This document shows positions 23,101 to 31,078 of a stretch of DNA of 64,000 bases, one piece after another (within the stretch, counting starts at the first letter, position 1; the number at the start of each line of letters is the position of its first letter). The translations under genes were made by a program, and so were the position numbers. Under the pieces are notes generated by a model, which made no database searches, had not been told where the DNA came from, and saw nothing but the letters and a program-made list of their open reading frames with translations. The stretch spans positions 108,149,227 to 108,213,226 of the forward strand of contig NC_054702.1 in assembly GCF_016097555.1 (NCBI RefSeq), in the 5' to 3' direction. The DNA is from Gigantopelta aegis (lineage: Eukaryota; Mollusca; Gastropoda; Neomphalida; Peltospiridae).

Positions 23101-26100
23101 CTGGCAACTGAAAATACTGATGGGCAAGTCAAACCCCTGGTCCCAGGTTGCCCACCTGGTGACAAAAATATTTATTTGCCATTTTTAGTCCAGCTTCTGT
23201 TTGTCTGTGAATATAGGGCCTAATGCCAATTTTACCGCATCCACATAGTGTTTTCTTGTACACGTAGGTCTTCTGCAAAAGTCATCTATGTTTATTATTT
23301 GTTTGAACTATGGATTTATTATTTGTACCAATAAGGTATCTCCAGTGGTTTTCGATATCCGCTATTTTCGTTCATTTCCGAGACAAAAGATAGATATACT
23401 GTTAACACTGTGATTGGAAATTTGTTTCTTTGTATCAAAATGAGAATTAAGATAAATTGTTTGTTAAAGTTAACCCGGATTACAAATAAACACAATTACC
23501 ATGATGTCGGCCGTTCTTATTGTAGGATGTGACATTACGTGAGGACTTCCGATATTGATGCCTTTGAAATAACTTGGCCATTTGATTCTTACTTACACTT
23601 CGGTTGAGGTGTTCCGAGTGAGTTTATTTTGAACTATGTTGTTTTTTTCCCCACTACTTTTTTGTTTTAGTTGCAAAATAAAACCATGCTGACAAACAGT
23701 TTATTTTATATATGGAACAAAAATGTTCACAAAATTTAAGGAAAAGAATCTCGGGCTAGTGATAATATCTGTAGTCTATGTATTTTTATATTTACTAACC
23801 CAGCTGACTAGTATATATATCTTTCTTTTTTTCAATAGACCTACACACCTGGAACATGATGAATTTCATCGGCAGTATGGTGGAATGACTAGATGTTAAG
23901 GTACAATGTATATGAAAATAATGTTATATTGACAGTCCGGGTAGAAGGAAGGAACTGTAATCTGCATGTCTATGTTTTAAATGAATGATATTTTATTTTA
24001 TTGACCGACACTAAAATATTGTTCTATGTCTAAAATAAATGTTTTGTCACAGTATTGTTGTTTGGATATTGATAAATGTATTTACTTTACAATCTGAAAA
24101 AGTTGAAGTCGGGTAAGTGAAAAATCCCAAGGGCAAGAGAAAGTGCTGCAGAGCTCATTATTTCTTTAAAATAGCATTCTTTATGTTGGTTTGAATTGCT
24201 TTATTATTATTATTATTACCGGCCTCGGTGGCGTCGTGACAGGCCATCGGTCTACAGGCTGGTAGGTACTGGGTTCGGATCCCAGTCGAGGCATGGGATT
24301 TTTAATCGAGATACCGACTCCAAACCCTGAGTGAGTGCTCCGCAAGGCTCAATGGGTAGGTGTAAACCACTTGCACCGACCAGTGATCCATAACTGGTTC
24401 AACAAAGGCCATGGTTTGTGCTATCCTGCCTGTGGGAAGCGCAAATAAAAGATCCCTTGCTGCCTGTCGTAAAAAGAGTAGCCTATGTGGCGACAGCGGG
24501 TTTCCTCTAAAAACAGTGTCAGAATGACCATATGTTTGACGTCCAATAGCCGATGATAAGATAAAAAATCAATGTGCTCTAGCGGCGTCGTTAAATAAAA
24601 CAAACTTTACTTTTATTATTATTATTATTCTTATAAAGTAACCCATCAATTCCCCACCCCAACAATTTCGTAATTTGTGCCATGTTGTTGCTTTTGTCAA
24701 TTTCAGACTAACAATGCTGACTTCACATGTTATTATGTACAACTATTTCCCGATGATTAATAAATCAATGTGCTCTAGTGGTGTCATTAAATAAAACAAA
24801 CTAACCTTTTACAACTAATCCATTTATGTCTTTTTTTTTGATAAAATTAAAAAAACCGATAATGAAATTGAAATTTTACAGTCTATTTAAAACCACCTAA
24901 CTTTTTATATATAATATTTTATTGAGCAAATGTCATAATTATTGTAAATTAATTTTATTCAATGTACATTTAACTGCAATTTGTATCAATGCTGCATGTT
25001 CATTTCCTGCAATCATGACCTGCATGCGTGCTCTCAACCATGGGTGCAAAATTAACAAAGACAAAGGAAATAAATGAAACCGCAGTTAAGTATTAATTGA
25101 TGCGAACATCTATTATTTTTTGACAAATTTACATCAACATTTACTTGTGTGTAATTTTATTGTTTAATGTCCACAACAATGTCTCTTGATACCTGCGGTC
25201 TCAGCTGACTGTGACCTATATTCACAAACACAGCTTGGGAAAGCCTACTTGTCATTCGGCCCTGAACTAGCATCTGTATTGAATTGACATGCATTGTCGG
25301 TCAGTTTTTATTGCTTTGGTTCAAAGACTTTACAAAGTTAGAAAGACAGGCTACAGATATTTGCTTTCGTACATGTTAAACACATGCTGTTAAAATTAAT
25401 AACCGTGATTATTAAAATAAGCAAACCAGAGGTTCCCGGGTCACCATCTCCAAATTTTATAAAATTTCACCCATTTATACTTCCATATAAATAATGGACG
25501 CATGCAAAATTTTAGGGTCAAATTCTAATTAGTTTTGAAATTATGGTTGATCAAATGGTTGTCCCATTTTTGACATTTGCGACTGTCATGTGATTTCGGG
25601 CACCTTTTGAATGCTAATAACTTAATTCATTATAAAGCTATCAAGCTACAATTTGCTGTATTAGCTAATTCATACCTGGAGAATCTATAATGGTACTCCA
25701 GGGCTTCTAGATTATGGTAGCCCCACTCCCATGGCTAGTGATATTCAATGTTGGGCTAGTAAATAAATACTATTGCCTTGCCCAACGGCTAGTGAATCTT
25801 TTTTGTCAAATGTTGTAGTTACGTCTATTTTGTAAATATAAATATTCTGACCCCACCCCAACCCCCCAATGTTGGTATTTTTAAGCTCCATCTCGCTGTT
25901 TAGGTGACATATCTGATTATTACTATTATTTAGTAAAATTATATTAACTTAAAATAAAGTAGGGCTAGTGAATTTTTAATCAAGGCTAGTAAATTTTTAA
26001 AATCACTGATCCCATGGCTAGTGGATTTTATAAAAATTCTAGAAGCCCATTTTGTACATATCTATCATAGTTTCTGACCTGGAGACCCCTAAAGTTTAGT

Positions 26101-29100
26101 TTTTTATCATTCGGAAATGATATTTTTTATATTTTGGGAGACCAAATTTACTCCCTAATTATTTATCACAGATACAAACTATTATTTGATTTGAAGTATA
26201 TACCTATAGATGTTTCTTTATGAGAAAGCTTATCTGAATCAAATGAAATATTAATGTGTAGTTAGGGTCCAAAGTTGAGAAAAAAATATAAAATGTGAAA
26301 AATATACCTGCATACCAGGGGTGGTTTGACCATGTGAGCAATTATCCAGCACCATAAGCTTTTAATATGATTAACTAATACATATTTGGTATGTATGTAC
26401 CAAATTTAAACTTTGTGGTTCAACTCCTTGATAGGTACATGTAAATGAACCTTTTTTTAAATGTTAATAAATATCCCATCGGGACGAGTCGTTTTTCATA
26501 CAATGTGTGACTACTCTCGACATCATTTTTAGGGTTGCAGATTTGTTAACCTTAAAACATTTCACACTAAAATCAATGAAAATTTGGTACATATATGTAT
26601 ACATATATAGGCATATAGCAAATTCATATTAGTTACTCAGTCATATTAAAAGTTCCTATAGGTGAAATATGAAAATTAGATGAGAAATGAAATTGGAAGA
26701 GTGGTGGTGTTGTGCGTTACATACATGTATACAAACAAGTATGTGTGTACATTAAGACTATCATCTCGACTCATCGCTAGGGGATAATTACTAGTATTTT
26801 TCAGATCTTTCTGGATACATTTTGATTTAAAAAAATGAAAAAGTGCAGTTTTTGTGCACTAATGCAAATGTTTACTTCGTTCATGAGCTCTTGTACGGGG
26901 GTTTTAAATGTAAGTTCATTTAACTATCAAGGAGTTGAGCCACAAAGTCAAAACTTTGTACATATATAGCTATGCACATGAGTTACTCGTGTTAAAAGCT
27001 CATGATGCTGGGTAATTGCCCACGTGGTCAAACCACCCCTGGTATGCAGGTATATTTTTCACACTTTATTTTTTCTTCCCAACTTTGGATCCTAACTACA
27101 CATTAATAAAAATTTTTTTATTCAGATAAGCTTTCTCATTAAGAAACATCTATAGGTATATACTTCAAATCAAATAACAGTTTGTATCTGTGATAAATAA
27201 TCAGTGAGTAAAAGTCCCCAAAATTTAAAAAATATCATTTCTGAATGACTTTAGGGGTCTTCAGGACAGAAACTATGCCAGATATGTACAAAATGAGTAC
27301 AATTATAGATTCTCCAGGTATGAATTAGCTAATACAGCAAATTGCAACTTGATATCTTTATAATTAAAAAAGTTACTAGCATTCAAAAATCATCCGAAAT
27401 CACTTGACACAGTCGCGAGTGCAAAAAATGGGTCAACGGGCCCTGCATTTGACCAGTCATAATTTCAAAACTACTTAGTATTTGGACTTAAAAGTTTGCA
27501 TGCATCCATCATTTATATAGATGCACAAATGGGTGAAATTTCATCAAAATTGGAGATGGTCACCTGGGAAGATTTCTGGAATTTGGTTGTTTTGGCATGG
27601 AATGACCCTATTATTATGTTTGAGGTCTTGGATAGATTATATAACTGTTTGTTCACATAAGAAGATAGAAATTACTTAGATAAATTTTTAGCCATTCTCA
27701 AATTTTATTAGCCATTTTTTTTTTAATTAGCCAATGGCTAATTGGGTTACTGACAATGCAAGCCCTGATACCTTAAACAGTTGGTTAGCTGCTGAATTCT
27801 ACAAAGCAATGATGTCATACTGAAGAAAACATTATCATTACTATAGGCAAGAAGTCTAAACTGACCAATGTTCTTACTGCGTCCTTTTGAAATTATTTTC
27901 TATATACCTTCATTATAAGCACACAAATTTGCGGATTGATCCAATACATTAACAGAAAACATACATATAGGAACGTAGCTTCAATTTGACAAAGGAAAGA
28001 ACATGGACATACATTTTTTTTTAAAGTAAGCTATAAACGGCCCAATAGACTGTAGACTCATTAACAAACATATCATGAATACATGTCTGTCTGTCCGTAT
28101 GGATTCAGTTTATGACGCTTTGAGACACTACATCACAGGCTGACTATTTATCAAAGAAGAATATTTACAGTTGAATGTTTACATTTCAATGAATTTATAG
28201 TCATAATCGATGGAGTGTAACAGATGCTATAGCTGAGGAATCATAACGTTATGCACACTCTAAAAGAAATTACATTTGGTTGTCCAATTATGAATGACAA
28301 TCTCTATAAGCCACCTTAAATAAAACATATAAAACCTGTAAAAGTAAGATTGTTTTATTTAACACCATCACTAAAGCACACAGATCAACTAATGATGAGC
28401 CACTGGACGTCAAACACACATTTAATACTACTAGTAATTCTGACACATACATAAACATGTAGTCATCAGAGGAAACCTGTTGTTTCACCAACAGGAAGCA
28501 ATCTTTTATATGCACTTCCCCACATACTATGGTCTTTGATATACCAGTCTCAGGATTACAGACATATCAGGGTTGTATCTAGCAGGGGTGCAAGGGGAGC
28601 AGGCAGTTGCATCCACAGAAAAATATGAATAGGTAGCAATCTTTAGTTTAAAAGTGCTATTTTTGTGCACCTGTAGAAGACCCTCTATTACTGTGCCCTG
28701 ATTGTTTTTGGTAGTCACCCCACTTATTTCTGGCTAAATATAGCCCTAAATATAAATATTACCATGTGAGAGTATTGTAAAATCTAAAAACTGACATCGC
28801 TGATAATTCTTGTTAATAATTAAGCATCACATCCTCAACATAAATATCATTATAAAATGATGTAAACTTTAACTGTTTTATTGGATCACCTCCTTGAGAG
28901 AGCACAGTGAAATGGAAGAACTGGATCACCTACCTTGAGAGAGCACAGTGAAATGGAGGAACTGGATCACCTACCTTGAGAGAGCACAGTGAAATGGAGG
29001 AACTGGATCACCTACCTTGAGAGAGCACAGTGAAATGGAGGAACTGGATCACCTACCTTGAGAGAGCACAGTGAAATGGAGGAACTGGATCACCTACCTT

Positions 29101-30285
29101 GAGAGAGCACAGTGAAATGGAGGAACTGGATCACCTACCTTGAGAGAGCACAGTAAAATCGAGGAACTGCCCGATCTGGTAGATCTCCATGGCCTCATCC
29201 ACCATGGTCATCTGACACTTGCCGCTGGACACCATGGCCTGCACCTCGCTCAGACTGCACATACTCGAGCTGCCTCGGACGATGCACGACAAGTCCACAC
29301 AGTCCTGATAGATTGCGTTCAACAGGACGCGAGCGTACCGTCGAGAGATCACAGACTCATCTAACACTATCCGTGAACGAGTGTGCAATGCCCGCTCCGT
29401 AAGCTCCTCACCAGAACGGGCTCGACGGATTATCAAGTTCCTGAAAAAAGGTGACCTAGCTGCCAGGATGGCCTTGTGGCATGGGAATTCGAGCCTAGAA
29501 GTCCTGTTAGAGTACTGCATAGCATGCGAGGCATCACTGGTGCTAGCAGTCATCAAGTCGTACTGTTCGGTTTCCGTGGAGAACACGAGGACAGCATCAC
29601 TGTATTCCCCGGTCTCCAACAGAGTCCTAAGGTCATGCTCCACGGCATTAGGCACACCAAACTCCAAAGCCAGCTTTTGAAGTATCTCGCTGTTCTCCAA
29701 ATTGAGCTCTTGCGTATTCAGTTCATCAGTATACAAATATCGCAGCAATGCAGAAAACAGTGTCACATCCACACCTGAGGTTTTTAACTTTACCGGGACT
29801 GATACACCATAGTCTGGATACCGCGACAATAGATCACGGAAAAATGGACTCCTAATTGCAAGCAAAGATCGGTGGGCAGGGAAACATGTTCCCTTATATA
29901 ATAAATCAACATCTGTACATAATTTCCAGTCATATAATGTGGACAAGTCTTGCCGAAGTGTGCTGGCATTAGGCCGAGCTAGGTTTGCAGCCAGTGCAAG
30001 TTCTTTGAGCGATACCAGTGCCTCATATTCCTGAACAAGGGCACTAACATCTCGCACATGCCAAGACGATATTAATTCCCGTAAAGATTTCCCGTAATCT
30101 AATGATCTACTGTGTCGTCGAACTCGTATTAGCTTACGCCGCAAGGTGGCAAATTTGGAGGCCTTTTTCTTTTTCTCCCGTGAACTGAGTTCTCCATCGG
30201 AAACACCGTACACCGCAGAAAGACGGGCAAATGGAGACTTCGGAGCCGACTGACCACGGTCTGGAAGTGAGGAATTTGTTCCCAT
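16980..30285 (-). CDS. BTBD7: BTBD7, BTB/POZ domain protein 7 (seven coding exons)
   Basis: Spliced CDS: 30285-29139, 21812-21604, 21161-21086, 20477-20170, 19850-19676, 18431-18127, 17126-16980. All junctions are GT-AG and all phases agree, giving 788 residues. BTB domain 1 is at about residues 121-215 (CTDVDLLYKGTCFPAHRS), BTB domain 2 at about 228-380 (FPCHKAILAARSPFFRNL), followed by a BACK-like region with SHTAHSVAKKGVKKRD and GIYVRPRLFIPYYEEAK, the last matching remembered vertebrate BTBD7 closely. A lysine/arginine-rich stretch lies at 37-59. The N terminus MGTNSS fits an N-myristoylation signal, as in vertebrates (MGANAS). The C-terminal part is shorter than the vertebrate protein (about 1130 aa). 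In vertebrates BTBD7 acts in epithelial remodelling and branching and lowers E-cadherin; function here is inferred from homology. Two exons have tandemly duplicated donor sites (see separate entries). Confidence 0.93.
17564..17700. repeat. Dispersed repeat of the AACAGGCTTTGTAAATTC type
   Basis: Contains CTTGTTTTTCTTAAAAACAG, AGGTGTTTAAGCATT, GTAGTTACATGTGTAAG and AACAGGCTTTGTAAATTCA. Related copies are at 30955-31078 and 49705-49960. Inverted-repeat character suggests a MITE, inside BTBD7 intron 6. Confidence 0.55.
17731..18098. mobile_element. MITE with (TT)AAAGGGACA ends, copy 1
   Basis: Left end TAAAGTGACAGATCCTA with TTTTTAAACACT, right end AACTAGGGTCTGTGCCTTTA. Copy 2 at 47680-48043 has the same order of internal blocks (AGCTATTTTTGATAA / AGCCATTTTTGATAA, AATGCATTT, GTTGCAGCTTTGTAGATTAA). 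About 365 bp, no ORF. It lies in BTBD7 intron 6. Confidence 0.7.
18127..18431 (-). CDS. BTBD7: BTBD7 coding exon 6
   Basis: Acceptor GTTATTTGCAG, donor GTG|GTGAGA, entry phase 1 and exit phase 0. Encodes VPDRNTLVTMLQREAEL, then QRSRVAQRAYALPYSD and IQLRVVREFGLPDNT, clear equivalents of the vertebrate segment with QRAYAL and REFGL. A serine/proline-rich tail (SPSPPYSPT) ends the exon. Confidence 0.9.
18831..19733 (-). repeat. BTBD7: 11-copy 84-bp tandem array of an exon end plus splice donor
   Basis: Each unit repeats the last 58 bases of BTBD7 exon 5 (encoding MPYALSPASTVDIIAGTIP and one base) plus the first 26 bases of its intron, GTAAGATAATATTGTCACTT and six more. Exon-end positions on the minus strand are 19676, 19592, 19508, 19424, 19340, 19256, 19170, 19085, 19001, 18917 and 18833. 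Spacing is 84 except one 86 and one 85. Copies are nearly identical. All 11 keep the donor CCCG|GTAAGA. The unit is 28 codons and open in the exon frame over the first copies; the 86-bp unit breaks the frame. The last copy is followed by unique intron sequence, so it probably marks the original junction on the intron side. Confidence 0.95.
19676..19850 (-). CDS. BTBD7: BTBD7 coding exon 5
   Basis: Acceptor TTGTTTTTCAG, entry phase 0, exit phase 1. Encodes SVLEDQLSLAHEQDSSRVRM, then INMSSIPDTLYMVEDRHYTM, equivalent to vertebrate VRMSNVPDTLYMV. The end shown uses the first of 11 possible donors; joining CCC G to exon 6 TT CCT gives GTIP-VPDR, as in vertebrates (EIP-VPR). Use of donors 19592 to 19256 would add 28 residues per unit in frame. 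Confidence 0.88.
20170..20477 (-). CDS. BTBD7: BTBD7 coding exon 4
   Basis: Acceptor AATTTTTCAG, donor AAAG|GTTGGT, entry phase 1 and exit phase 0. Encodes EPNLLSHTAHSVAKKGVKKR, LNDVELRDILADILPLVRLD, KRGLVSTPPSHM and NNGIYVRPRLFIPYYEEAK. This is the most conserved part of the protein relative to remembered vertebrate sequence. Confidence 0.93.
21086..21161 (-). CDS. BTBD7: BTBD7 coding exon 3
   Basis: 76-nt exon with acceptor TTAATTTCAG and donor AGAG|GTGAGA, phases 0 and 1. Encodes AGELDVLIAVLKWGEQQLV and RRIEER, matching the KWGEHQL segment of vertebrate BTBD7. Found by joining flanking exons. Confidence 0.88.
21604..21812 (-). CDS. BTBD7: BTBD7 coding exon 2
   Basis: Acceptor ATGCATTGTAG, donor TGCAG|GTAAAT, entry phase 1 and exit phase 0. 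Encodes GSEDIIVDNISTDNLTSVL, NWSSEAHGSPWVHRQGLHYL and SKEYMIEALRSDFLQ, equivalent to the BACK-like region after the second BTB domain. WVHRQ is the most recognisable landmark. Confidence 0.92.
22003..22290 (+). repeat. SINE copy
   Basis: Head GTGAGTGGTAAAGCATCCGA with a B-box-like GGTCTGGGATTGATCC, core TGGTATATCAAAG and ATAAAAGATCCCTTGCTAC, tail TGGTGTCATTAAACAAAAC. In BTBD7 intron 2, opposite to the gene. Confidence 0.85.
22291..24218. other. BTBD7 intron 2, unassigned part
   Basis: No exon or RNA found. CAGGGCTCACCCTGG at 22769-22783 looks like a hAT-type left end; AAGCCCTG at 27761-27768 is a possible but unproven right end. Scattered GGCTAGTGA motifs (near 23754) echo those in the insertion at 25700-26045. 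Confidence 0.35.
24219..24605 (+). repeat. Full-length SINE with a tRNA-like head, second head type
   Basis: Head CCGGCCTCGGTGGCGTCGTG, B box GGGTTCGGATCCC, then a conserved middle (ATCCATAACTGGTTCAACAA, GTGCTATCCTGCCTGTGGGA) and tail GTCGTTAAATAAAACAAAC. (TTA)n lies on both sides and probably includes the target duplication. Almost identical to the copy at 39124-39515, so recently active. Confidence 0.92.
24751..24806 (+). repeat. SINE 3' end fragment
   Basis: CGATGATTAATAAATCAATG, then GCTCTAGTGGTGTCATTAAA and ATAAAACAAAC only. Severe 5' truncation. Confidence 0.75.
25433..27570. repeat. 2.1-kb imperfect inverted repeat in BTBD7 intron 2
   Basis: The left arm (about 25433-26455) and the right arm (about 26908-27570) are reverse complements over some 660 bp. 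Marker pairs are GTCACCATCTCC / GGAGATGGTCAC (outer), CATACCTGGAGAATCTATAA / its complement near 27304, TGCATACCAGGGGTGGTTTG / its complement near 27030, and CAACTCCTTGATAG / CTATCAAGGAGTTG (inner). The spacer is about 450 bp. The left arm is longer because it carries an insertion at 25700-26045. No ORF. Confidence 0.8.
25700..26045. mobile_element. Short element inserted in one arm of the inverted repeat
   Basis: Bounded by CAGGGCTTCTAGATTATGG and AAAATTCTAGAAGCCC, which form a terminal inverted repeat of about 12 bp. It interrupts the left arm between GGTACTC and ATTTTGTAC; the right arm has these joined. Inside each end is a GGCTAGTG-type motif. Ends resemble hAT elements, but no 8-bp target duplication is evident. 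Confidence 0.65.
27640..28354. other. BTBD7 intron 2, unassigned part
   Basis: No exon or repeat core recognised apart from a TTAGCC-rich patch and AAGCCCTG at 27700-27770, possibly the right end of a hAT-like element. Confidence 0.35.
28355..28560 (-). repeat. SINE fragment, old
   Basis: Tail GTTTTATTTAACACCATCAC, core GAGGAAACCTG, AATCTTTTATATGCACTTCC and GGTCTTTGATATACCAGTC. Head lost, many substitutions. Confidence 0.65.
28883..29168 (-). repeat. BTBD7: 7-copy 41-bp tandem array of an exon end plus splice donor
   Basis: Units start (plus strand) at 28883, 28923, 28964, 29005, 29046, 29087 and 29128. On the minus strand each unit is the last 30-31 bases of BTBD7 exon 1 (encoding QFLDFTVLSQ and one base) plus GTAGGTGATC. 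The exonic copy differs from the intronic copies at two bases (GATTTT against CATTTC), while the intronic copies are nearly identical to each other. Five extra copies keep the donor CAAG|GTAGGT; the most distal copy has lost it. Confidence 0.95.
29139..30285 (-). CDS. BTBD7: BTBD7 coding exon 1 (both BTB domains)
   Basis: Starts at ATG 30283-30285, giving MGTNSSLPDRGQ. An in-frame GTG just upstream is ignored because the ATG fits the vertebrate N terminus MGANAS. Carries the basic region, BTB domain 1 and BTB domain 2 in a single 1147-nt exon. Donor CTCTCAAG|GTAGGT, exit phase 1, at the head of the 41-bp array. Confidence 0.93.
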
Positions 30286-30348
30286 CACTCTAGGTTTTAT
30301 TCCAACATCACAGAGGCAAGGAACGAGCTGGAAGCACCATACTTAGAC
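30286..30348 (-). other. BTBD7: BTBD7 5' UTR part of exon, with acceptor and a uORF
   Basis: Minus-strand GTTTTTACTTTAG ends at 30349, so this exon has an untranslated start and a non-coding first exon must lie further right. The leader holds a short upstream frame: ATG at about 30338-30340 and TGA after 10 codons (MVLPARSLPL), not in frame with the main ATG. Confidence 0.65.
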
Positions 30349-30446
30349 CTAAAGTAAAAACAAAAACAGAAATTATGAAAAAAGTTCTTTAAACTTAAGA
30401 AGTCTGAACAACTGTTACTTTACTCTCCTCTCTTTAATTACCTTTA

Positions 30447-30553
30447 GATTTCCACAACATTTTGTCCAGACAAAAATCCCGAAAAAAACATTTCAATGAC
30501 AAAGATTTCACATTCTAAATGGTAACCATGTCACCTAGATATCGACTTATTTA
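30447..30553. repeat. Dispersed repeat pair, partner at 46169-46270
   Basis: Both contain CATTTTGTCCAGACAAAAAT, then GAAAAA, CAATGACA and AGATTTCACAT / AGATTCCACAT, followed by GTCACC and ATATCGACT. Same orientation, roughly 80% alike by eye. One copy is upstream of BTBD7 and the other in the COX8 intron. Confidence 0.65.
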
Positions 30554-30954
30554 AACATGCATTCTATAGTAAATTAAACAGAAGTACTCTGCTTTCAGCG
30601 AACAGTAAAAAACATTGTGTGTGATCTACTTGTAAACTGGAGATAGAGCCAACAAAATCAATTGAAAATTTTTTTATATTACATTATCTAAATTCTAAAA
30701 ACATTGAATAAAGTAACTTAGATATTAATTTTACAGGAAACATTCTGTTTAGTAGGTCACGTTTCACTAAATGTTTCAGAAATCACTACTGAATTGTAAA
30801 TCATATATTAGTCAAGTTACTCAAGATTTCAGTTTTAGCTAGGTTAAGGAAAACCAATACTTAATTAGCCAGCAAGCAGTTTAAGTTTTTAACATATAGT
30901 ATTAGTAACTCAGATTTATTCTAGACTATTAACTTACAGGGTATACAGGAACAT

Positions 30955-31078
30955 GTAGGGCTGAATTTATAAAGACTGTTTATGTCTTACACACGTGTAA
31001 CTACATACATTTACAATGCATTTATAAACATCTGTGATTAAGAAAAACAGGCATCGTAAATTCACCTCATAGTTGATC
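30955..31078. repeat. Dispersed repeat of the AACAGGCTTTGTAAATTC type
   Basis: GGGCTGAATTTATAAAGACTG and GAAAAACAGGCATCGTAAAT mark the ends, with GTGTAACTACATACATTTAC inside. Reverse orientation relative to the copy at 17564-17700 in its middle part, as expected for an inverted-repeat element. Confidence 0.55.

Noticed and set aside
24200-24290. tRNA gene
   Set aside because: The A- and B-box-like segment is the head of a SINE with a long body and retroposon tail, and the same head recurs at 37100 and 39124.
22769-27768. A single 5-kb hAT element between CAGGGCTCACC and GCAAGCCCTG
   Set aside because: The two ends match only weakly and the flanks show no clear 8-bp duplication; the interval contains unrelated repeats.
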